From Prevotella sp. (lineage in GTDB: Bacteria; Bacteroidota; Bacteroidia; Bacteroidales; Bacteroidaceae), in NCBI GenBank assembly GCA_017548275.1, contig JAFZAH010000032.1, positions 1 through 57,936 on the forward strand: DNA of 57,936 nucleotides, in the 5' to 3' direction. The position numbers were made by a program, and so were the translations under genes. Positions within the stretch are counted from its first letter, which is position 1. Each line of letters begins with the position of its first letter. The notes below the pieces were generated by a model. The model searched no databases. It saw only the letters and a list, made by a program, of their open reading frames with translations, and was not told the origin of the DNA. Positions 35,301-42,296 of this stretch are shown one piece after another.

Positions 35301-36125
35301 AACACCGACGCGAAGGTGAAGGAAGAGCTGTCGCGCAAGCTCGGCGGCAAGGAGATCCGTAAGAAGAACATCTCCTCGAAAGAGCCCACCGACCTGAAAA
35401 ACGGCAAGACGGTGACGATGGACCGCGACACCACCTACCAATATAAGGACTCCGACGGCGTATGGAGGACCATCGACGACAAGACCTTCGGTCCGGGCAC
35501 GGAGAAGATGGTGGAGCAGACGTACAACCGCAATTTCCACGAGCAATCGACGGGCATCAAGCCCAAGACGGAGCCCGGTGTGGATCTGAAGCCGTTGGAG
35601 CAGAAGCTGGCCGACAAGCATGCGAAGAAGATGGACCAGAGCATCATCCAGAACGAGCTGACTAATCCTGAGAGCTATGGCAAGGACGTGAATATGATGA
35701 TGGACAAGAGTCGTCATGGCGAGCGTATGCAGGATGCCCGTCAAGTGGGCAAGGCCGTGGAGAACAAAGGCACGGAGCGTTTTGAGAACGCGCGCAAGAT
35801 GATGCAGGAGGCCGAGTCGATGACCGACCCGACGGCGAAGTTGAACAAACAGGCCGATGCAATCGGCGAGATGATGGAGGGTTGCCGTCAGGAGACGAAG
35901 ATTATGGACCAGTTCACCGATTCGATGGACATTGCCCGTGCCGCTGAGAACGGTGGCAACCAGATATCGGACAAATTGCGCGAGGGCATCGAGATTATGC
36001 GGATGTGTTCGGAAGGCACCCTGCCTGTTGACCAGGCTGAGACCAACCTCCGCAATATCGGCTACGACTCGTTCGAGGCCGTCTGTCGTGACCACGGCGC
36101 CACTGTCATCGCGATAGGGAGTTGA
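32319..36125 (+). CDS. Large paralogue B (1268 aa)
   Basis: Same architecture as A: signal peptide (1-~32, ending A-Q-A|Q); ectodomain (33-~238) beginning ISGTATTYAW and related to the start of the ectodomain of D; juxtamembrane DDVGAHYEEDTEAWNFGG; TM (~254-272) followed by TRRK; beta-rich region; helical/hydrophobic region (LCGRLFLGFATLGCSEIVFG); a short linker without the 9-aa repeat; and the conserved C-terminal domain (ending ...VIAIGS). From the TM to the end it is very close to A at protein and DNA level, while its ectodomain differs. It is followed by a zinc-ribbon gene. Confidence 0.85.
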   Translation: MMQYNPHHHCSLWGRATGLLLLLLLVAQWAQAQISGTATTYAWYVRKQYDGNIELKTYGGWSYSVKGVSSVKMTKDDKTGGDAGGWGAWNVKREYHAKVKAGETITITVKCTGIRGDECEEPKVQVGVMSDWRGNYSNDNAPCKGVEENRGPATATISYTVERDREYGENDILHLNLYGHMGGSGSGSHSFNKPLGAGALTVDVYLSVINVDKATLTHKEEEVEADVPTTRPDSDDVGAHYEEDTEAWNFGGPWAFVLPASVVAAILGYTYTRRKEGEKNQEQQEQPPVCSMQIYKDFGNTLLVGDMPRQVYARMMRKDSKGGERPDPMLTQMIQITSGDNYLQVADGGMQGEWRMAWVGAPETDNAPEEGIVNFFMGNKGGSYTNRLHFHVEGGEVLFAQENLTLPAHHEKEVRLPFVVTGIEGDAPVTATITDSSGRATSNYSVETEWNEKERLYYAVIRDRVLDKEKDKGVPGKYLTYRLNIETKSRSGRPVTGGLYVYRYYMGLLFEIFNGNDVKCFIEEYDITKHHSKKFAAESGGKWYVPAETKCKLTLFDYDETNYRLLQLAPIPKEFSVKAQDESKQYLADKVFVQIEVTGCNPGDGTYGILRCTKAVLDAPNRVAGVARFSVMNGEKKITLEQNVRLCSQPRRDFADNFVMDAALKDDNRITDQLFHIRSEIYRNQLVDNLFPLLKYIDMVIDGYDPDFGYDKKTLKTITHTYNDVFTGVKAGANAEAAKPLTLADDMLLFIQSWYETAKTTSQNLGLCGRLFLGFATLGCSEIVFGAVDTISIGEEIYTNMKTYVDQGGDSIWGGFVVGAKVAAREYIMSKVMEGGMKAIGATAKAAGLTPDKMKEALGKLNAKLKKPFATPSKGAPIKAAGNRSSISRANAKSRAKAAAGKSGATGTTGKQGKTNLNDATNLGKQRAKQNVNDLRAACEQYRANPTPENKALRDKLILKCQADKQTMFLLKEKGDAFTATRKDFNRHLDDIYKNTDAKVKEELSRKLGGKEIRKKNISSKEPTDLKNGKTVTMDRDTTYQYKDSDGVWRTIDDKTFGPGTEKMVEQTYNRNFHEQSTGIKPKTEPGVDLKPLEQKLADKHAKKMDQSIIQNELTNPESYGKDVNMMMDKSRHGERMQDARQVGKAVENKGTERFENARKMMQEAESMTDPTAKLNKQADAIGEMMEGCRQETKIMDQFTDSMDIARAAENGGNQISDKLREGIEIMRMCSEGTLPVDQAETNLRNIGYDSFEAVCRDHGATVIAIGS

Positions 36126-36323
36126 AGCCTCACCCCGTCCTCTCCATCCTGAGCGATGCCCGACCCCTGTAGCCTTCCCAAAGGGCGAGGGGCGTAGATA
36201 CTCCTCCAAATGCTCTGATTACACAGGATGTTCTAAATACTCCGAATTACTCATCAGCCCTTAGAAAATCATGCTCTCCCCCGGAGAGGAATGGGAAGGG
36301 GCTTCTAAACTACAAACCAAAAT
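36126..36323. other. Gap between paralogue B and zinc-ribbon protein 1
   Basis: It contains a degraded REP family 1 sequence (36127-36200: CCTCACCCCGTCC... AAAGGGCGAGGGGCG) and GAATACTCCGA-like segments also seen at 24888. No gene and no clear promoter. Confidence 0.55.
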
Positions 36324-37232
36324 ATGTATTGTTACTATTGTGGAAAACAGTTGCCTCCCAATGCGGTGTACTGCAATTATTGTGGAGGAAAAGTGATGAC
36401 ACCTGGATCGGCTCAACCCGCTAATCCCATGCAGGCACAACCTGTTAATCCCATGCAGGCACCTCCTGACATACCCACCCAGATAGCGCCTCCAGTCAAT
36501 CCAGCGCAGCCGGCCTCGCCCTACAATCCTATGCAACAGGCACCACCTGTCATCCCTACCCAGCCGGCGCAGCCATATAATCCAGCGCCGTCCTTCAATC
36601 CAGTGCCGCCGATGCCGGGGATAGATATACAAGCCTCTGCCGCCCAAGGCGTGACCGTCCTGTCGAGTTGGCAGGTTCCGGCCGACAACCCTCCCATGAA
36701 CAACGAACCCTCTTCGCCAGACTCTGGCCGGAGGAGATACGCCTGGTTGTGGTTTCTCATCCCGATTATCACCATCCTCGCTTTCGTTGTATATACTCTG
36801 ACCAAAGGGTCTGGCGATACGGAACAGGGACAGACAACCCCTCAAGACTCCGTGAAGACGGAACAGACGGAACAGCCTGAAACCAATCCCATTCCGAAAG
36901 AGAATACCGAGACGCGGGAGGACGGGCTTTCCTCGAAGCAAGAAACAGAGGATGAGACAAAAAATAACGAGAATGACGTGACAGAACCTCTCGGCAACGT
37001 TGCGGAGTCCGACACTCAACCGCAGGAACCCGCTCGACAATCGCGCGACCAGTGGCAGATGCTCCACCAAAACGGCGACGTGGTGCGTGGCGAGGAACTG
37101 CTCGTCGGCTTCCCCAACCAAACGGAAGAACAAATCATCAACGGTTTGCAGGACATGGTGCGCCGCCACATGATCTCGCTCAGACAGTACGACGAGGCCA
37201 TCGAAGCCTTGGAACGCTCAAAAATGCAGTAA
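36324..37232 (+). CDS. Zinc-ribbon, proline-rich, single-TM protein 1 (302 aa)
   Basis: An N-terminal zinc ribbon (C3-x2-C6 and C17-x2-C20 in MYCYYCGKQLPPNAVYCNYC) is followed by a Pro/Gln/Asn-rich disordered stretch (~25-100). A short conserved motif follows (GIDIQASAAQGVTVLSSWQV), then one TM helix (~138-160; YAWLWFLIPIITILAFVVYT). The C-terminal tail (~160-302) is strongly acidic and Gln-rich, ending with a helical segment (EEQIINGLQDMVRRHMISLR). The zinc ribbon should be cytoplasmic. A paralogue (46277) shares the ribbon, the motif and the TM. It is 18 bp upstream of paralogue C, so they are coupled. Function unknown. Confidence 0.82.
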   Translation: MYCYYCGKQLPPNAVYCNYCGGKVMTPGSAQPANPMQAQPVNPMQAPPDIPTQIAPPVNPAQPASPYNPMQQAPPVIPTQPAQPYNPAPSFNPVPPMPGIDIQASAAQGVTVLSSWQVPADNPPMNNEPSSPDSGRRRYAWLWFLIPIITILAFVVYTLTKGSGDTEQGQTTPQDSVKTEQTEQPETNPIPKENTETREDGLSSKQETEDETKNNENDVTEPLGNVAESDTQPQEPARQSRDQWQMLHQNGDVVRGEELLVGFPNQTEEQIINGLQDMVRRHMISLRQYDEAIEALERSKMQ

Positions 37233-37249
37233 ACGACAAACACTACTAT

Positions 37250-40200
37250 ATGACGTATCATCAATACAATCATCACCCCCGGAGAAGAAGCATAGCCCTC
37301 ATGTTTCTTATATGTATCGTCATTCAGTCGTCTCTTCTTGCTCAGACCATTAATGAGACAGTGACCCTTATGTCATCTAAAGAAGGGTGTGGGTCGCTGA
37401 CCGTAGTGTATCAATACTCTCTCAGTGGCGCATTCAATGTCAAATATGAAGGTGAGGCAAAGCAGGTCACCGATCGTGGAGCAGATGATCTTTTGCGAAC
37501 CTATCGAGGCGAAATCAGAATGAACGAGGGTATTTCGGCATCTATAAAAGTGCTGAGCATCAATGGGGATAAAATCCACAACGAAAACATCTTAACCAAA
37601 ATCGATACAAGGCTTAACGGCAAGGAAGGTCCTCCTGTTGACTATGAAAAGGTGCCATTGGGCGAGTTGCCTTCCGCCACAATCAATTATACCATAACCC
37701 CCGATGTCAAATGCGCTTACAACAAAAATGACACCACGCTGAGAATAGAAATGCTTTCTTACTCGTCTGACGGGCCTACCGGGGCGGTTATGGGGTTGGA
37801 GAAGGCTCCCTATTTGCAGGTGTTGATTCATTTGAAACTCGTGAAAGGTGAGGGGGCTGCCAATAAAGAAGAACTAAAGGACACGGTGGCTCATGTCGTG
37901 GAGGACATCAAGGCGTCGGACCAGCCCGGCGAGGCTGGCAACCCCGTGCCGATAGGTCCGATACTGGCCATCGTAGGCAGCCTTGCCGTCGGAGCCGCCG
38001 GCTATATGCTCACGAGAGAGAAGAAGAAAACTGACGGCGGCGACACTTCAAAGGTGCCCGACCATGCCGAGTTGCGAGTGTTCAAGGGTTTCGGCGACAC
38101 GCTGACGCCCGGTGAGGAGCGTCAGCAGTTGTTCGCCCGCATCGTGCGTGTCCGTAAGGACGGCACGGAGTACACCGACCCGACGCTCACGCAGATGCTG
38201 CGCATAGCCCCCGGCGACGATTATCTTCGCGTGGACGGCGCCCCGATGCACGGCGAATGGCAGACAGCGTGGGTCAGCGCCCCTTATCCCGCCCCCTCCC
38301 CCTGCCCGAAAGATGGTGTGGTCAGCCTCTCTTTCGGCAATGACAAAGGCAGTTACACTTGCCGCCTGCATTTCGACATCAAGGAAGCCGAGATGCATTT
38401 CGCACAGGAGAACCTCACGCTGCCCGCACGATACGACAAGCTCGTGCGGCTGCCCTTCGTCATCGACGGCATGGAGAGCGACGCGAAAGTGAGTGTCACG
38501 CTCACCGACAAGGCTGGGCGCCCGTCCGGTTATTATGACATCCATGTGGAGTGGAACAAGGAGAAGGAGGAGCAGGAGGCCGTCATCGTTGACAAGGTGC
38601 TCGACGAGAAGGAAGACAGCCACACAGCGGGCCATTTCATCGAACTGAACATACACTTGGAGGCCAATAACGGGAAAGGTTTGATTGTAAAATGCGACTA
38701 CCTGCTGGTACGTTTCTACATGGGCATGGTCTATGACATCGGTGCTGGCTATGACGGCTACGAGGTGGGTTGCTATTTAGAGGAATACAATATTGAGAAG
38801 CACGGCAAGAAAGTGATTTGGGGCGAGTCAGGTGGCAAGACCTACGTCCCGGCCGTGACCAAGGGTCACCTGCGTATCTACGACTACGACGAGAAGAACC
38901 ACAGCATCCTGATTGTCTCACCGGCACCCGACCCGAAACTCTTCAAGGTACGTGCCCTAGACGAGTCGGAGCAGGGGCGCGTGGACAAGCTCGGAGTCAA
39001 TTTCCTGCCCTGTGACACGGGCCACCCTCGCGGCACCCAATGCACGCTCCTCTGCATGAAAGGGCTGCTCGACGCCCCCTCGCGTATCGACGCGATGCTG
39101 GAGTGGGGCGCGAGGTACAAGGGCAAGGAGTACCGTTGCGAACGTCAGGTGTTGCTGTGTTCGCAGCCCCGCCGTCCCTTCCGCGACGCCGCCACGTGGG
39201 ACGCCCAGATCAAGGCAGACCGCGAGACCCTCGATTACATGGACCGTGTGGAGGCGTTCATCACGCGGCACGGCCTGATGGAGCGCCTGAAGCCCCTGGT
39301 GACGTTCATGAACCTGATGAGGGACGGCTACCTCGAGGACTATGGCATCGACCGTGAGCAGGCCCAGTTGGTGCACCGCGTGTTCCTGTATATGACGACG
39401 ACGTTGTCGGACTACACTTTCGACGAGGGTTACAAGCCCCTCACGCTTGCCGGCGAGGTGGCCCAGTGGTTCGCCGATGCCGGACGTGCCGTTCTCGACT
39501 CGGCTAACGAGCTGAACAAGTATGTGGCCCCCTTGATGCTGATAGCCCGTCTGGTTTCCGGCGTGCATACCATCGGTCTCTCTGAGGGTTTCTTCATCGC
39601 CTACGACACTATCAGTGCGGCGTTGCTGGCGGTCAATGCCGCGGAGCTGTATGTCAACGAGGGCGGTGACGCGGTGACGCAGCAGATGCGTGTGATGGCC
39701 AAGGAGGCCGCCAAGTTCCAAATATTTATGATGGGTCTTCAGCTGTGTGCCCGTATCGCTGTCATACCCCCGGGCGGTGCCGCCCCCCTGTCCGTGCGCG
39801 CCTCCTCCTCGAATCCGAAGAAGCGCCCCCTTCCCGAGCCGAGCAAGAAGCGGTTCTCCACGGGCAAGAAGAGCGCGGCATCGAAAAAGGCGACGGATGA
39901 GAGCAACCACCGCCAGCAGATAGCAAGAGACGAGGTACGCTCGCCGGGTAACAGGAACAAGACGAAAGGCAAGTCGTCGGACAAGGGTCTGAGAAGAGGT
40001 GTGGAACACGGCAAGACCAAGGCCGTGAGCGACGTCAATGAACTGGAGGCTATCGTGCGTCGTTGCGAGTCGGACCCCTCCCCGGAGAACTTGCAGAAGT
40101 TACGCGAGGCTGTTCTCAACGTGCAGGGCAACAAACAGGCGATGTATCGTCTCAATGCCTTGGGCGAGGAATACAACGAGGTGCGGTCGGTGTTCAACAA

Positions 40201-41014
40201 CGAGATGCTGAAGATCTACGAGGAGACGGACCAGGCGGTGATTTACGAGCTGGCGGCGAAGCACCATCTCTCGTTGGACAGGATAGGGAAAGGCAATGTG
40301 TCAAGTAATAAACTTGATGACTTGCGTAAAGGGAAACTCGTCACCTACGACCGCGACACACATTATTATTACATCGACGACAACGGCAACAAGATTTTTT
40401 TCCCCCAGAGAGCAACGCAGGAGATGTATAACAGGCACTTCCACGAGGCAGCCACGGGCTTTAAGGCCGGCAACCAGAAAGTGGCCGATTTCTTCACCAA
40501 GGCCATGGACGGCACGGTGATCGAGGACGCGGCCCACCACCCGGAGAGTTTCGGAAAGAAGAACCTTGAGATTCTCATGGATGAGAACCAGCACTACAAG
40601 CCCTTGGACAATGCGAAACAGGTGAGCGACACCATTATCTACAAGACGGAGGAGTGGCTGGCCGAAGGCGACCGGCTGTTGGCCAAGGCGCAGGAGACAG
40701 CCGACCCGAAGTTGCGCGCTGACTTGGAGGCGAAGGCTGTGAGCGCTTACATGGAAGGCAACCGTCAGACGCTGAAGGACTTCAAGCGTTTCGTGAAGCC
40801 GTATGACGAGGCGCGTACCGACATCAACGGCCGCAGTTTCGTGACCGACAACATGCGCAAGGCAGTGGAGGAGATAGAGATGATGTTCGACGCGAAGGAC
40901 GCCATCAGCGTTGACGAGTTGAACGTGAAACTGTCCTTGCGCGGATATACTCCCAAATCGCTGGTACATGACATCGCCGACGCCATGTATAAAGCCGGTG
41001 GCGGACTTCCTTAA
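37250..41014 (+). CDS. Large paralogue C, most divergent (1254 aa)
   Basis: The start is at 37250 (MTYHQYNHHPRRR), 18 bp after the previous stop; an open frame runs further upstream but overlaps that gene. Signal peptide ends L-L-A|Q (~33). The ectodomain (~34-225) is unlike the others. TM is ~235-255 (GPILAIVGSLAVGAAGYML) with REKKK after it. The beta-rich and helical regions can be aligned with A, but many residues differ. In the C-terminal domain the same positions stay fixed: DRDTHYYYID, YNRHFHEAATGF, MDGTVIEDAAHHPESFGK, NAKQVSD. These invariant residues in a divergent copy mark the likely functional core. Confidence 0.83.
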   Translation: MTYHQYNHHPRRRSIALMFLICIVIQSSLLAQTINETVTLMSSKEGCGSLTVVYQYSLSGAFNVKYEGEAKQVTDRGADDLLRTYRGEIRMNEGISASIKVLSINGDKIHNENILTKIDTRLNGKEGPPVDYEKVPLGELPSATINYTITPDVKCAYNKNDTTLRIEMLSYSSDGPTGAVMGLEKAPYLQVLIHLKLVKGEGAANKEELKDTVAHVVEDIKASDQPGEAGNPVPIGPILAIVGSLAVGAAGYMLTREKKKTDGGDTSKVPDHAELRVFKGFGDTLTPGEERQQLFARIVRVRKDGTEYTDPTLTQMLRIAPGDDYLRVDGAPMHGEWQTAWVSAPYPAPSPCPKDGVVSLSFGNDKGSYTCRLHFDIKEAEMHFAQENLTLPARYDKLVRLPFVIDGMESDAKVSVTLTDKAGRPSGYYDIHVEWNKEKEEQEAVIVDKVLDEKEDSHTAGHFIELNIHLEANNGKGLIVKCDYLLVRFYMGMVYDIGAGYDGYEVGCYLEEYNIEKHGKKVIWGESGGKTYVPAVTKGHLRIYDYDEKNHSILIVSPAPDPKLFKVRALDESEQGRVDKLGVNFLPCDTGHPRGTQCTLLCMKGLLDAPSRIDAMLEWGARYKGKEYRCERQVLLCSQPRRPFRDAATWDAQIKADRETLDYMDRVEAFITRHGLMERLKPLVTFMNLMRDGYLEDYGIDREQAQLVHRVFLYMTTTLSDYTFDEGYKPLTLAGEVAQWFADAGRAVLDSANELNKYVAPLMLIARLVSGVHTIGLSEGFFIAYDTISAALLAVNAAELYVNEGGDAVTQQMRVMAKEAAKFQIFMMGLQLCARIAVIPPGGAAPLSVRASSSNPKKRPLPEPSKKRFSTGKKSAASKKATDESNHRQQIARDEVRSPGNRNKTKGKSSDKGLRRGVEHGKTKAVSDVNELEAIVRRCESDPSPENLQKLREAVLNVQGNKQAMYRLNALGEEYNEVRSVFNNEMLKIYEETDQAVIYELAAKHHLSLDRIGKGNVSSNKLDDLRKGKLVTYDRDTHYYYIDDNGNKIFFPQRATQEMYNRHFHEAATGFKAGNQKVADFFTKAMDGTVIEDAAHHPESFGKKNLEILMDENQHYKPLDNAKQVSDTIIYKTEEWLAEGDRLLAKAQETADPKLRADLEAKAVSAYMEGNRQTLKDFKRFVKPYDEARTDINGRSFVTDNMRKAVEEIEMMFDAKDAISVDELNVKLSLRGYTPKSLVHDIADAMYKAGGGLP

Positions 41015-41045
41015 CTTCGACCGTTACCATTGACCATTGACTATT

Positions 41046-42047
41046 ATGAGATACCATCAATACCATCATTACATCCGGAGAAAAAGCATCGCTGTTATGC
41101 TATTCCTCTGTTTCGTTGCGCAGTGTGCACAGGCGCAAATCAGCGGCACGGCATCAACTTCTTGTCGGCTTAATGATAATGGCACGTTGATGAAGACATC
41201 AGCGGAGTGGAGTTACACCGTGGAGGGTGTGACGGATGTCGAAATGGTAGGAGACCAAACGACCAATCCCCCAAACGACCAAACGACCAATCCCCCAAAC
41301 GACCAACCCCCCAAACGACCAATTATGAACAATCAACCTTATCCGAATCAAGGGAACTACACCCCGCAGACTCCGCCTCCCTATCAACCTGGCGGGACTT
41401 ACAACGCAGTCGGAGCAAATGCGCCTTATCAGCCTTACCAGAGTAGGAATATCCTTTATTGTGACGACGGTAAGTATCGATGGATTTATGAGATGAACAT
41501 GATGAAGAATCCGACCCTTCTGATCACCATATTCAAGGTGCTTGGATTGTCCTTCTTCATCGCGTGGGCCATCATCGTCCTTATCGGGCTACTCAATGGC
41601 ACGGATGGGAAAACCATTTGGGGTATTACCAAAGTAATGCTTATCATATGTGTCGTTTTCATCCCGCTGACCTTCCTCGCCTACTTGATAGTGGCGGCAA
41701 AGAACGGGAAGAAATATGTCGTGCTCTTCGGGATGGACGAGCAAGGCGTACTCCACCGGCAGTTGCGAAAAAACGTGAAGCGCGATAAAGCCTTTGCCTG
41801 GCTTACGGTGTTGGCAGGTCTCGCGGCAGGAAATGTGGGAGCCGCCTCAGCCGGTTTCGTTGCCGCTACGCACGACTCGCTCTATTCCGACTTCGGCGGG
41901 GTGAGGAGCGTGAAGGTCAACCGGAAATGGAACACCATCAAGGTCAATGAACTGCTCAACAAAAACCAAGTCTATGCCGCCGATGAAGACTTCGACTTCG
42001 TTAGTCAGTTTATTATTTCACATTGTCCGAGGGTCTCTAACATATAA
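41046..42047 (+). CDS. Chimera: head of a large paralogue fused to a two-helix YRW(I)YEM protein (333 aa)
   Basis: Residues 1-~70 (MRYHQYHHYIRRKS..., signal peptide ending A-Q-A|Q, then ISGTASTSCRL ... MKTSAEWSYTVEGVTDVEM) match the start of paralogue D. A 24-bp repeat encoding DQTTNPPN follows, twice. From an internal ATG at 41325 (MNNQPYPNQGNY) the rest is a paralogue of the 31346 protein: Pro/Gly/Tyr-rich part, YRWIYEMNMMKNP, two TM helices, and the C-terminal domain DEDFDFVSQFIISH. It is either a real fusion with an added signal peptide or a truncated paralogue whose frame happens to run into an intact gene. The internal ATG gives a normal 237-aa protein. Confidence 0.8.
   Translation: MRYHQYHHYIRRKSIAVMLFLCFVAQCAQAQISGTASTSCRLNDNGTLMKTSAEWSYTVEGVTDVEMVGDQTTNPPNDQTTNPPNDQPPKRPIMNNQPYPNQGNYTPQTPPPYQPGGTYNAVGANAPYQPYQSRNILYCDDGKYRWIYEMNMMKNPTLLITIFKVLGLSFFIAWAIIVLIGLLNGTDGKTIWGITKVMLIICVVFIPLTFLAYLIVAAKNGKKYVVLFGMDEQGVLHRQLRKNVKRDKAFAWLTVLAGLAAGNVGAASAGFVAATHDSLYSDFGGVRSVKVNRKWNTIKVNELLNKNQVYAADEDFDFVSQFIISHCPRVSNI
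41265..41323 (+). repeat. 24-bp tandem repeat at the fusion junction
   Basis: GACCAAACGACCAATCCCCC plus AAAC, two complete copies plus partial ones, encoding DQTTNPPN. It ends two bases before the internal ATG at 41325, exactly at the junction. Confidence 0.8.
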
Positions 42048-42126
42048 CAGATTTTTCGCTCACCCCTCGAATTACATCAACCCTTCCGAGAGAGGGGGCA
42101 GATAAAAAGAGAAAAGCCCTCTATTA

Positions 42127-42167
42127 TTTGTAGAATTCAAAAAAATACACGATATTTGCATCGTGAA
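42127..42167 (+). promoter_or_regulatory. Internal promoter with small hairpin before paralogue D
   Basis: TTTG at 42127-42130, 20 bp, GATATTTG at 42151-42158 (one mismatch to TAnnTTTG). The box sits in a hairpin CACGAT...ATCGTG (42148-42167). It would allow D and the signalling genes behind it to be expressed apart from A-C. Confidence 0.5.
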
Positions 42168-42296
42168 AATCCTAATGAGTATCAAACATATCATTCCCCG
42201 TTTCCCAGGAAAATCAGTCTGCAAGCTCTTGCTCCTCTGTCTCGTTATGCTGACGGTCAAGGCGTCGGCTCCTATTTGTACAAACTATCTTACGCT

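Noticed and set aside
33225-36209. A 994-codon open frame on the minus strand opposite paralogue B, and shorter ones opposite A, C and D
   Set aside because: These frames are mirror images produced by GC-rich codon usage of the large genes. They have low-complexity His/Leu/Val/Arg-rich translations and no start context, and recur wherever paralogues exist.
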